The notes under the pieces: generated by a model
Seen by the model: the letters and a program-made list of their open reading frames with translations, nothing else
Told to the model about the DNA's origin: nothing
The model's database searches: none
Position numbers and translations under genes: made by a program
Assembly (NCBI RefSeq): GCF_017654505.1
Contig: NC_054571.1
Location: 3,415,119 to 3,479,118 of the forward strand
From: Polyodon spathula
Lineage: Eukaryota > Chordata > Actinopteri > Acipenseriformes > Polyodontidae
Direction of reading: 5' to 3'
Length of the DNA stretch: 64,000 nucleotides
Shown: piece after piece, positions 32,192 to 45,600 of the stretch
How positions within the stretch are numbered: position 1 is the stretch's first letter
Layout: each line of letters starts with the position of its first letter

Positions 32192-34958
32192 ACTCACCCT
32201 ATAGAATTAACTAATTTTTCTTCATAAAGTCAAATGAAGCCTGCTAATGTTACGTTAATATATTTTATTTAATTAGCTACCATTTTATAGTTTTCTGTAT
32301 ACTGAAGAAAGAATATTGCGGGTTACCTACGAGACACATCCTCCCCTAAGGTTATACTGGTATTCCCTCGGTTCTTCTAATATAGTCTTGGTATATTCTA
32401 TTCAGATGTGTCTTCACAAAACCACAAGTAACACTAGTGATTTCAAACCTTATCCAAGGCATTCTTTCATTTCTGATGTGAACCATTTGGGCTTTAACTA
32501 GGGTGCCAGTTGTATGTATGTATGTATTTAACTAATTGACTATTTATAACTATCTTTCTCTAGTCTCTTTGTTCTCCTTGTGTCTTGACTGTTTTACACT
32601 CTTGAGAAACAAATATTGGCTTTAATTCCTCAGGACACAATATCTCATTCTTTCACACAATGGCTGTGGTACCATTTCCTTTTCCGTACCCTGTTCATCC
32701 CATTTGCTGTGGATCTATATCTCCTATGCTGGCAGATCACTGTCGTTCACACCAGCTTCAGATATTGTGGTTTTGCAGCTGCAGTAACTAATTCAATGAA
32801 CTTCCTAAACTCGGGAATTATCTTCCATATGACAAGTGTTAATGTTCTCGTGGAGTCAGTGCCACGTTTATGTAAGTTAGAATACCATTAAGATGTATAG
32901 GACTTTGCTGCGCTGTTTCCTAGCAACCCAGATCACGTGAAACAGCTTTCAGTATTTTTTTGGCATTATGAACTGCTTTGGGCAACTCTGATCTTCCCCC
33001 AGAATGTGTTGGTGTGTTTACATTTCTGGCTTCAGTCTCGGAATTAACGGTCAGGAAGCAGTACAGTGAAAACCTGATTTAAAGTCAGCAGAGGCACCTA
33101 ATCTCACTCAAGAGCTCCTGGGAGCTTACTTAGACAGCTTGTGCGACTAACCCAATTGTAACCCTAACCGTATCTTGTAAATAATACAACGGCTAAATGT
33201 ATAAATACTATAGATTGCCATTTATAAAACAGCAGAATCACTATTGATCCTGACACTCACCTGAAAACACATGAAGAAAGAGAGTACCTGTCTCCCACTG
33301 AAGTGATGTAGATCTGCAGTTCCCGAACTGCGGGTTACAATGTCCAATGCTGGGGCACAGAAGGGAGCACAGTTAACACAAAAATATACTTGTTAATCAT
33401 TGTAAAAGGACAGTATTACCATATATTTTTGTTTTGTGTAACAAAAAAAAAAAAAAAAAAAAAAAAAAACACACACACACGCATTTTAATTTTAAAGATC
33501 AACCAGCTCGAAAAACATCCCTAAATGTATTTGACTATGCCTGTATTTATGACTTATTCTCAATGGGTCTTCAAAATGCACCTATCAATAAATAATTAGC
33601 AAATGTTTACAACATAACAACTTCTATGATTATGAGTGATTTTAGAAACAAGCTGACCCTGCGGGTCATTCACCTCCATTATGGGGAGCAGGTCCACGTT
33701 CCTGCAGACTTGAAATCGGGCGCTTTCATGCCTGAAATCTCTGGGATTTACGCTCTGGAGCGTTTCCTTTTTTGGCTTCAGTCCCGGAATGATCATCATT
33801 CTGCCCGGCCTGGCGCACCACGATAAAAAGTTCCCCCGAGGTAACTTTTACAGATGCTGCCCAGGTTGCTAGGACACAGTCTTCTATTTCGGTGAGCGAG
33901 TCTCGTTTTCCTGCAGTCTTTTGAAATCAAGTCGTGTTATTTAAGTAGCACTTTGCTGCCTGGAATTTAATTGACATTTAATTTAATTAATTTCATTTGT
34001 AAAAAAAAAAACCACAAAGGAAAATCGGATAATCCAACAAGGAGGTGGAGTACTTGGCCAAATGAATATTCCCGAAATCGAGAAGAAAGCACTTGAATGA
34101 ATACCAACACTCAAGTGCTGTTTCTCTATATCCCTCTCATTCCAAATCTAGAATCTGACCCGTCCTCAGGAAAACCAATCTTATTTCATGGAAGAGTTTG
34201 TAATGTGGAGTAGTGACATCTAAAAACAAGAAAAATAAAAATGATTCAGCTGTATAAATACAGCTGTCATCCGATTCACCTAAATGAGGCAAATTATGTG
34301 CTTGCCAGTTGGACAGACTTCTTTTGTTCCCAGAATGCTTAGCATCTCGTAACTAGTATAGTTTTGTTCTCTGCTTGTTTTGGATTTTAAAAAAGGACAT
34401 GTAGATTATTCAAAATACAACACTTCAGTAATACAGATTCAGAAAGCACAAACAATACCTTGTTAATTTAATTAGATTTGAATTAAAAAAGCTTTTGTTG
34501 TTTGTTTTTATTTTACAAATAAAATAAAGAAAACCAGGGAAACAAGTCACACGACAGTTAACAACTTTAATGAATAATTCTGTGAGCGTAAATGGAAAGG
34601 TATTTCAGTCTCTGTTGAGAGCATTCGCAGTCTGTCACGGTACCCCTGCTTGCGTTAATCATCAGTCTTGTTAATCCATTGTGGGGTAACAGATTCAGAA
34701 TGTTAAAACAAAATATAACGTGACCGGACGAGTATGGGGTTGAACGCACTGAAGCAAATCAAAATGCTGTGCTTGAAATCCCTCCCGACTGACACGTTTC
34801 TGAACTCTTATGCGTGTTTAGCAGCATTGCTGCTACTCCTCAAGCATCTGTTTGTGTTGAATACTCATTTTTATTATACATATGACATTTCATTTTCAGA
34901 CAACATAAAGGTATCCCTGATGGTACCTTATCACTTCTCGGGCTGCAGGACAGCTCTG
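32192..34958. other. Non-coding stretch
   Basis: A poly-A plus (AC)n tract lies at about 33443-33480. No exon with matching splice sites or RNA gene was seen. Confidence 0.5.
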
Positions 34959-35045
34959 CCCCCCCCCCCCCCCCCCCCCCCAAATCAGACCGTACTCCCA
35001 CTGTAGATCAGTTACAGTACAGGGGGTTGGGGGGGGGGGGGGGGG
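34959..35045. repeat. Poly-C run and poly-G run about 50 bp apart
   Basis: Twenty-three C (34959-34981) are followed 47 bp later by seventeen G (35029-35045). The two could pair as a hairpin stem, or each could form quadruplex or i-motif structures. Confidence 0.97.
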
Positions 35046-36526
35046 CGTTTAAAACAGTACACGTGGCATGCAGTACTGGAAAGAAGAAAAATCAAGCAAA
35101 CAACAAAAGGCTCTTCAGCGCAATGATAAATGGAGACCCATGATAAAGCAGACATGACAAAAAAAGGAAATGTTTTTAAAACAACACTTAATGACTTCTA
35201 TTTAAAGGACAATATGGAAACTTCAGGAGAACTTGTCTTCCTCGCTTTACTGTTTCGTTGCGCTTGGTTTGTTTTTATTTAAGTGTAAAGTCACTTAAGG
35301 TTTCAGTAGCACTTCGACTGCCCTCTGTCACTGTTGGTTTCAGTTTTGTGATGGTACAACCCTTTTTCGCAGCCCTCCCCCCATGCAGGTACTCACTCGA
35401 GTCCCCCAGTGCCTCTTCACACCACAGGGGACAATTGTGTAGCGAGTCCCCCAAACTTGGGAATTCATGAACTGACTAATCTAGAAGTTCCTACCAAATT
35501 ACAACAGCAGGGGTAAAAGGCTATTGTGGGAATGCAGTAGAAAAGGGGGTTCTCTTACAGTGATGCCCTACAGCTGTCGAAGGGAAGGACCATGGGCTTG
35601 TGAGAATGAAACTTGTATGAAGATGGAAGACGTTGGAAAATAAAACACGTTCCAATTAACAGTCCCCTGGTATCCCAACATTTCTCTGGTGCAGGTACTG
35701 TTCATTTATAGCAGCAACAATAAAAAAAAAAAAAAAAAAAAATTAAAAAAAACATAAGAGACTGCTTACTGTACATGCTGTAGAAAAACAGTTAAATCTG
35801 GATGTGACTTTTTCGTGAACCTTTAATGGGTTTGCATGCTCTGCCATTTGAGCGGTGGCCCCTTCTCTTGACACACGGCAGGTCTGCGCAGTGATCATCA
35901 AGGTCTTTAGGGGGGCGGGCGTTGGCTGTTTTTATATTTCGCAGAAATCACCAAGTTCTCAAAAGAAGCATTACTAACACAAATACCAATTCCATAGTTT
36001 AAAAGAACATTTTTTATATATCAATTAAAAAAAAAAAAAAAAAAAAAAAAAATCAGCCTGTATTTTAAAAATCACAGTTCCTGAAGCCATCACGTCAAGG
36101 GGGAAGCATTGCTCTGTCGCACAAAAACAGGAGCAAGCTTTTTACATTCCCTTGACAAAGCCTGGAAATGACATCGTCTGGGATACTGTAATTGTCCAAA
36201 CAGCAGCAGATGTCAATACCACTAACACATTTAAAATGGGTGTACTGTCGTACTTTTCTTATACTCAGAGGCATCGCCAATGTATAGATTATCATATTTG
36301 AAAAGCATTGCTGAGCGAGCTTGCCCACTGCATAATCCCAGGTTAGCGGGCGAGTCTGTAAACAGTGTCAGCGTAAACAGGAGGAGATTCTGCTGGTGTA
36401 TGAGGGCAGCGTTTCAAAACAACATCTGAAGAAAAACACAAAATAGTGCTGCGCCAATGGCATCCCGCTGGTATAGAGTCTGAAGTATCCAGGCTTCCCT
36501 GTGTCTGTGCTCATTCCCCTGGATTG
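35046..36526 (-). other. SAMD1 3' flank, probably including its 3' UTR
   Basis: No coding sequence seen. Poly-A tracts lie at about 35719 and 36028. TTTATT at about 35275 would read AATAAA on the SAMD1 strand, and is a candidate poly-A signal, but distance makes this weak. Confidence 0.4.
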
Positions 36527-36676
36527 TCAGCAGAGGGCGCTCTCCACCTGGAAGTGACTCCTCTGCAGCACCTTGATGTGAAACTCGTAGATCTTGAGGG
36601 CGGGGCCCAGTCTGATTGACAGGCCCTTCAGCACGTCACTGCGCTGCATCAGGAGGAGGGACTTGCCGTCAATTTC
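36527..36676 (-). CDS. samd1: SAMD1 exon 7: C-terminal half of SAM domain and stop
   Basis: It encodes [20 protein letters not shown] followed by [18 protein letters not shown], then a short tail and TGA at 36527-36529. The acceptor is CCCAACAG, phase 0. It matches the end of human SAMD1 very closely. Confidence 0.96.
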   Translation of the reverse strand, partial: EIDGKSLLLMQRSDVLKGLSIRLGPALKIYEFHIKVLQRSHFQVESALC

Positions 36677-39600
36677 CTGTTGGGTTCAGAACAGAGGGGT
36701 TGAGTTGACAAATGTTTCAGTCTTTATAGTGGCTGTAGCTCACAAAATATCATACCTGTCGTGCCTTTCGTTCCCTGAAGTGGAGACATAGCAGCAGACA
36801 TGCATTTTCATTTTAAAACATGACACCTGGTACAACACTAGGTGAGAGAAAGTTCTTTGTTTGCTTGCCTTCCCTTCCAGGAAGTCTGTTACTGCTTTTG
36901 TCATTTCGCCCCAGCAGTGTCTTCGGGGTCAATACTTGTTACTGGCTGAAAGCAGATTGGTCATATAAGGTGAAGCAGCTTGTTAGTTACTGACAGGAAA
37001 GAAGGCCCTGACGAGGTGCTGACAATGTCACTCTCCTAGTTTCTTTTAGTACTTGCTTCTATTTATCTTATGATTTGGGTGTTTAAAATTATGGGTGTAC
37101 AATCCAGCCTGCTCCTGATTGCTAGATTTCAACTCACAGAATTTCTGCATGGTACGATAGAACTGAAAAAGGAAAAGGTGTGCTTCTGTCCTCCATTGGA
37201 GAGCAGGGGCACTGCATAGAGTGGAACTGGGAATATCCACAACAACAATGATCCAATATGAATTAATGTGTGTGTGTGTGTGCTGCCCTCTTGTGGCAAC
37301 CCGCAGCAATCCAGACAGTGAAAGATGCCCACAACAACCTGTCAGTGACATTCACCCCTGCCGGGGCTGTAAACACCGTCGCTATTAGCAACAAGGTGAA
37401 TGACGTGACCTACACCTGCACTGCAGACACTGACCTGGTTCCTGAAGGCTCCAGCCTGCTCCCCGAAGCCAGCTGCAGTGAAGTAGCTCACCACGTCCGC
37501 CACGCTCCAGTCCACGGGATCCACACCGCACTTCTCTACCTTCACACAGCTGTGCGGGGAGGAACACAAACCACACATCATGTGTGAGAAATAAACCCAG
37601 CACCAATCAGGGTCCGTCACAATTTCAGCACACGTTACCCTGTTCACAGAGGTCATCCCAGGCATAGAACAGCAGGTACAATTTTAAAGTTAAAAACAAC
37701 ACTTTTGGCTCGTTTCACAGACCCTAATATTAGCACTGGTCTTGGACTACCCCACCTAAAGTAATATGAAGTAAACCAAGATTAGTGCTAAGTGGGGGTC
37801 TGTGAAAGCAGGCAGCACATTTAATTGTAGTTCCCAAGTACTTTTTTATAAGTTCATGCGTTGTGTGTTCAGTGTCTTTGTTATAACATTTTGTACAGTT
37901 GTACACAAGGAAGTAGCCTCTAAAAACTCCAGGACCATTCCCAAACCTTTATGTTCTCATGATGTATTAACTCTGCAGGTGCCCAGTGTAGTTATCCAGA
38001 CCGAAGCGCTTTTACTAAAAGAGACAAGCCGATGACAACGAAGCGCATAATGAAACAGAAAATCACAGGAACTGTAATGAACTGTAAATAGGATTAGTTT
38101 CCTAAAACCAAAAAGGCTGACAAACAAAAATGTTCTGTGCTCAACAATCATGTTACGCGTTTAAAAACGCATCCATTTTATTTACATTGAGTGTACATGC
38201 TTCAACAAAACCACAGATTGACTATGCTGTCTTCTCAAACACACTACCGCCACCTCGAAATCAAGAACTGCAATGCAGGCACTCAACAGGTTATTCAGCA
38301 GACAGTCCCAGTCAGATTGTGATTTCCTTTATATAGGAGAGCTGGGTGTAATTCTTACCTATGGTTGGTACGTCATGGTGTTCGATTTATCAGCAAACGG
38401 GTGTGAAAATGTGGGGATGTAAAGGCAATTCACAGGAAATACTGGAACGGCATGTGGAGCATGGAAGGGTGTAGCGCTAGACCCATCAGAAATGACATTA
38501 GACAGCAGCATTGAGACCTGCCACTGTTTAAATCATTAAAATACAACCCTGAACCACCTTAAGTTTACAGCTCCAGCTAACCCTGATCCTGCCTCTTGCT
38601 GTACAAAACCAACTTCCTGAGAGAACTCAACCAGCAAAGCAGCAGACACTCTACTGGCTTCACAGAGCGTTGTTAGCATTGATCCCAGACACTGTGTAAA
38701 CACGAGGGAGTCCAAGATCAGTGCCAATCTGGGTCTGTAAAACCAGCCATTTGGGACGAAAAATCACAAACAGATCGGGGAAGGATAATTTCACACATCT
38801 GACCCAGGTACATTTGCAAGGTAGCTTTGCCGCTAATGCTATACATTGAACTTGTTTTGCCTTGGTTAACCACTGTTTTCACCACGCTGCACCATCTGAT
38901 CTGTGATTCTGCAGAATGACACTCCCAGGGAGAAAGCATCCACTCACACATCTCCATTGAGGACTCGCTGCTCGGTCTCCCCCGGCGACGCGGAGGGGGT
39001 GAGCAAACACGGAGCCACGCCCGCCTCCACAGCACAGCCACCTGAGGGAATACAGCAACACAGGCAGTTTGAAGAGCAGAACATTCACCAGAGCTCACTG
39101 CAGAGAGCTCAACGCTGTGCTCCCGGCCAACTGGAAAACACAGCAGGCACAGGAAACACGCATGCCTCTACCTCTGGGAGCTGAGTTATGACAAACATTT
39201 AGAATGTTTTGGGTTTTATTTTTTTTTTTCTGGAGAAATGCATTAAAGAAATGCTCTCAGGAAGTCTTTGTATAAAGAACTGAAACATTCTGAATTGTTT
39301 TCCTACAAGGACTCAAACTCCCAGAAGCAACTGTGTCAGAGTCGTTCCTTTAATGAGAAGTGCCGCGTGGGGAAAGATGAACGAGATCAATTAAAAAAAA
39401 TGGCATTACAAATCAAACACACGTTTAACATAACCTTTATGTTAAACGTGTGCCTTTATGTACCTTCTTTAATATAAATAAAATATCTAATAAAAAACAG
39501 GTAAGAAATTCAACTAGTATGACAATTCAGATGATATAAAAGCACGCCTTTAAATCATTCTATAGTTTAAGGCTGTTTACAAAACAGCGATTTCTTTGGA

Positions 39601-42600
39601 CAGGTTTCTTTATTCTCGTTAATGAGTCCCTCTGGAGCTTGTTACCAGTACTCAAGACCACAGTGATTAAACTGCTGTGCATTTCCTGTGAGCTGAACAG
39701 GCAGGATCCGTACTGTGCGAAGTGTAACAGCGTGTGAAGAGTACGTCAGTAACATACATCACCACCACTCCAGTATCATGCCAGGGTCACCATGCTAACA
39801 TCCACAGAACACAGACTTGGTAGATACTCACAGCTCTCCATTGGTATGGACAGGACTGAGGCAGCCAGCGTGCCACATTCTCTATGGAGCATCTTCTCAT
39901 CCTAAAAGGAAGGACAGCACAAATACAAAACGGAATCAAGCAGTTATACTGGGACCAACAACACTGCTCTGGAACCTACATTAACAAGAGCGTTGGGTGT
40001 CACAGTAAAATAATGCGCCCTAACATATTTTAAACAATATTCCTTTTGCATTTTGAAAAAACAATCACTAAGACCCAATGCCCCACTGCGATCACTCTTC
40101 TCGTGCTGATTTCATGTGCTGTGTGTCACAGGGTCAGCGCGGCAGGAGCTGCAACAACCGATTGGAGGAGGAGTCGATCTGCAAAATCAGCAGTTGACTA
40201 ATTGGTTTCTGCATACAAGATGTATTTCTAAAGCCATGCCACAGAGCTGTGTTGCACTGCAGTCATCTCCTGCTCCACGATGTCTACCCCACTGCCGTCC
40301 TGTTACACTTTAACACAGCCCAGCGTGTGCTACGTAGCTTCTAACATATGCAAACTTTAAAACTGCATCAAGCTTTACAAAAAACAAATCCAAACTCATG
40401 CACGTTCCAACCGTGTTGCAACAGTATTGTATTTGTACTGAAATACAATGTAATGCAATTTCCTATCTTTAATGCACAGCACCCTGCCATCATTGTTATA
40501 GTCCAGTGGTTCCCAACTTGTGGTCCACGATAAACTCCAGGGAGCCTGCAAACAACTCCTAAAATTCAGTTACGCAGCTCATGCAAAAACCCATTTTCTA
40601 CATAACCACACACTGTGCTACTATTATTACTACCAAGCAACGCAACAAATACCTTTAACCACGTGCTATATAATTATAAGATATAGTCTGTATTTTCCCC
40701 TTTATCCGTTTTCTTTAATTATGGGTGTGTTTATAAATTAACATTACAGCTCCCTTTGATGCAACACCAAACATCGCCTTCAAAGCCGTCATTAACTGAA
40801 AGAACTTACACATTATGAAGGCACATTTGTCTTTGTCAAAATTAGACTTCTTGTTTTTAGCCAGCATTATTTAAAACTTGTTTTTACATCTAGCATTCAC
40901 GTAAATGCACATATTTCTAATCTGTGCTCATGCTATTTGTGTTCACAGTTCAGGGGAGAGGGAAAAAAAAAAAAAATCTACTTCTCCCAGCCTTTTCATT
41001 CCACATAAAAACAGCGCACTGCTATTGGATATTCCTAATCCGGCTGGAATGACGAAATTAAAACAAACAAAACATCGTTAACCACAGTTCTAGTACTGTT
41101 CATTTTCAACAATATAAAATACGTGCTACAGTGTTGCCAGGGGTATAGGTCTATTCCTATCTCTCCATACCTTTTCGGAGAGGTTAGCTGCATATAGTAA
41201 CAGATGTTAATGTGAAACAAAAAGCAACTATGTTTGCAGCTTGACTTGTGAACTGTACTGTAGTGTGAGTGATCGATTTCAGCTCCATGTTATTATATGG
41301 GTTTATTCAGCCAGGTTTAATATCTCAAGACTATATGCCAAAAGGAAATTCTATTAACACCACTTCTGGAAATAATGGTTAAATGTGTGGCATCAAGAAC
41401 ACAACATGCTATAATGCTGTGTGCCACCAATCCTGTTCAAGAAGTGGGAAGAAACACCCTGTATGCTCTCCAATCAGTTTTCAATGTTTCAAATTGCATC
41501 CCGCCCACCTCGTCTTCACATTCCCGTGTGTTCAACGTGTACAGCGAGCAAAGCTGGTGAATAATAAAGAACTTGTGCTTTTTTCCTTTCTACTGGATCC
41601 GAGGACGACACAAAGCCCCACTCATTATTTCATTTAAAAACGCGGTTGTGAAAATGTGTGCAAGAGGTCTGTTGGAAAAATCCAAACAGCAAGGTGGTCC
41701 CCTCACTGAAAAAGGTTGGGAACCACTGTCATAGTCTATTGTATAAGTCGATGTAACACGAAAGACTGGAGTCCAGCATTTACAGACATTTTGGGAGAAA
41801 GTCCAAAAGGGTTAACTGATAAACAGAAACGTCTTTGATCACCTAGGAAACGGGATGATCTGCTTGTTGACACCAGCAATGAGCTTTTGTTTGTTTTTTT
41901 CCTTCACCAGTTAATTCTAGAAAATGGCCAGTGTGACAGTACATCAACTGTGAACAACATGGTATCGGCAGAGTCACGGGAAACGCGGCAAATTTAAAAA
42001 AAAAAATAAAATCACAACCCTTTACACTGGCATGCTCTACCCGGGTCACAATGACATTTCACGCTGCTTTTTGAAGCTGGTAGGCAACGCCCCGGAACAG
42101 CAACGTTCACATGACCTTTCACCTGTTCAGCTTCTCTGGACCGAACCGTCGGCCCACATTTTGATACAGCAAACATTTCAAATCAACACAAATATGGCTA
42201 AACAGAAATGTTCCTTGAGGAAGTGAAACCTCTATGCAGATATTAGTGGAATTAAAACAAAATAAACCCAAAAGCTACTCTAAACTTTCAACTGCAGAGC
42301 ACAAAGCTGTAGTCTCTGAAGCTGGAAACACATTACAGTCAGGTATCTGTCAACTATTGGCACCAGCTAATCAACTAGCAAAATCTATGCGCCCAAGTGA
42401 AGGATGATCTCAGAGCTCATCCACAGCTATGCAGCTGTGTGCAAACGTTTTAGAACACTACAATGCTTCTGTAGTTCTGCTTTTATATGAACTCAAACCA
42501 CTGTAATGAAAAACAGGCAAATTAGTGATTGTCTAATTTAATTGATGACTTTAATAGGGCACACATGCAATTCGTGAGAGAAAGAACATAGCCACAAATG

Positions 42601-45600
42601 GCAAAATGCAGACTTTTCAGACGTTGTTTAAGATGCCTAATTAAAGCGCAAAGTGGTGTAACATTTTCACACATGAATGCCTATTGTTTCTATATGGCAG
42701 GTCAGTATATAATGGATATAAATGAGCAGTCTTGTGGTGCTCTGGTAAGTCTGCACCCTGCTGTAGCGAAGCACACAGCGTCTCACCTCCACTGCAGTGC
42801 CTGCAAGGATACTGCTGCTCTCAGTCTGCAGCCCCTCTTCTCTGCTCTGGAGCTCAGTCTGCAGCTCCTCTTCTCTGCTCTGGAGGGCTCTGTGGAGAGG
42901 GAGGCAGACTGCCTCTTTCTCCGTCTCCACTGGGCTGGGATCTGCTTCCTCTGAAGATACAATCAAGCAGTAATCAGAAAACAAAAACACGGCACCTCCG
43001 ACCTCACATTTAACTAGCACAATGTTTCTGACTTTAAGAGGTCAGTTTCAAACAACAGTAAAACCTCTCTGAACTAACTGGGAGTAGGGGCTGTTCCGAT
43101 TATCAAACTGTGCTTGTAACTGAGAAACTGTTTATATGACTTTCTCAACCAAGAAGCCTCTCAAATAGACAGTTCAGCCCTTTACCTTTCAATAGGAAAC
43201 ATATAGCACTGATCTCTTCTGTAAATAGCAGAGACCGAGGCATAGAAAAGTAAACAAGAGGGATTACCAAGGGGCTGTCCAGATAATCGGAGATCAGGGT
43301 TTACTTTCCAATGATCCCGTTTCTGTGTATTGGGACAGAGCCCTCGTCACAATGGTAGGCTTGTCAGTAGTACAGTAATGATGGCTTATCAGTGCAATAG
43401 ATATACGATTTTCAGGGAACGGACAATTGATAAATAAAATACTTGCACAGAAGGCACACTCACTTACTAATCTTGCATGCGTTTCAGTAGCCTGGGTTCA
43501 AGTTCCTTTAGCTCCAGGGGGGATTATTAGTCTTCATCATAAAACAAGCCCCATAAATGAAGGGTTCACATTTTGCCAGGTAGCAGAGGGCTGCACTGTC
43601 AAATACATTTTTCAAGCCAATGCAACTATAATGAGAGAATCGCAGAACATTGTACACAACCAGCAGGGTTATTTACCTGTGCTGTCCAGCAGCTCTGGGG
43701 GCATTTCTTCAGTTTTAGAGGCTTCAGTGGGGCACTCCTCAGGGGGGCTTGTTTCACTGCTGCACAGTTTCACAATGTTGCTTAAAGAGAGAGACTCAGC
43801 ACTCTGTTCAGAAGGAATATTGTTACTGCTAAGAACCTTCTTCTCTTCCCCTGGCTCCTCATTGCACAGACCAGTTTCACAGCTGCAGTCCTTTGTCTGA
43901 GGGGAGGAAGGGTTGCATTCCTGTACTGGTGCTGCCTCTTGACAGGCGGAACTTTGTTCAGCAGCAGGAGATTCCATGGGAAGACTTTTAATGTCGCCCT
44001 CCTCAGGGGGAACCTGCTTTGTGTTACACTCCTCCGTGCCGGTGACGTCACTTTTGGGTTCTTCTAATTGGTCCTCTGAAGGCGGTTTGGTTGGGTTTTG
44101 GTCCTCAGACACACTTGCTGGATCCTCTTCGCAGGAGTCAGTTTCCATTGGTTCTTCTCCTCCTTCCATGACTTTCTCTTCCTGAAAAAAGAAAATTAAT
44201 TAAACACTGCAGGACAGCAGTCCAATAATGAGTCATGCCTTTGTTTCTTCTATGGGTGATAAACCCTGTGTGGAGGGTGTCATGTGCTGTTCTGTATAAC
44301 ACAGGGGTAGGCAATTCCAGACCACGAACACTGCTCCATTACAGACTAACAGGTATTGCACAATTAAAAACAAAAGCACAGATACAATACCAGTAACTTC
44401 ACCTCCAGACCTACACCAGCCTCACAACATGATCACAGATTTAGACGGAAGGCATCCACTGCTGTTCTTGCTTGTCTGACAACCGACGATTGTAAACAAA
44501 AACGGGAATTAAAATCACACAATTCACGTCAGACTATACGTCACAACACTGCGACACTTAAGATGTTTTTTTTTTTAACTTTCAATTTTCTCTTTTCCTT
44601 TATCCTATTTGATTTCCTTTCCTCTGGGACCCCTGCCACTATCACAGCCTGCTCACAATGACGGGTGCTGTTCACACCCAGCTCCCTCAGGCTATCCCTA
44701 CCGAACGCGAATAAAAATACTCCCACAATGTTATTATTAATTATGCTGAAGGCAGCAGTAGCCTGACGTTTGTGTATTTGACACAGTTTTATAAGTTTTA
44801 CTGTATAATGAAATGATTTAGTGCTTTATAATCTGGTTTATTTTTTTCATGTGAATTATTAAGGGTATGGTTAGCACAAAAACCTGGCATCATGAATGCT
44901 AGCCACTTTACTACCAGAACAGACATCCCTGCTGTCATTTTGCAAATTCTGACAGCTTGCTTATTGAAATCCTTCCCCTAATTCTGAAAAGGGGAACACC
45001 TATTCAAGAATACCATGTTATGTAGTATTGCAGGTGGACTGACTGGGTTAAACACTCCTGCACTGACACCCCCACCCTCTCCTCTCTGTCTCTCTATTAA
45101 CAACCCCTCCCGGCATTGATAGCCCACCCTTTCCTCTCTCTTTTCCCTGCATTGACACCCCATCCCTCTCCTCTTCCTCCCTGCATTGACACCCCTCTCT
45201 CTCCTCTGTTCTACCTGCATTGACACCCCCTCCCTCTCCTCTCCCTCCCTGCACTGACACCCCCTCCCTCTCCTTTCCCTCCCTCCCTGCATTGACACCC
45301 CCTCCCTCTCCTTTCCCTCCCTCCCTGCATTGACACCCCTATCTCTCCTCCGTTTTACCTGTATTGACACCCCCTCCCTCTCCTTTCCCTCCCTCCCTGC
45401 ATTGACACCCCTATCTCTCCTCCGTTTTACCTGCATTGACACCCCCTCCCTCTACTCTCCCTGCCTGCATTGACACTCTCTCCCTCTCCTCTTCCTCCCT
45501 CCCTGCATTGACACCCCCTCCCTCTCCTCTCCCTGCCTGCATTGACTCCCCCACCCTCTCTGCATTGACACCCATCCCTCTCCTCTGTCTCCCTGCATTG

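Noticed and set aside
36075..36094. ATGGCTTCAGGAACT on the minus strand as a possible VCP first exon
   Set aside because: It resembles the MASG start of VCP, but there is no GT donor in the required phase 2, no promoter-like context, and it lies just downstream of SAMD1.
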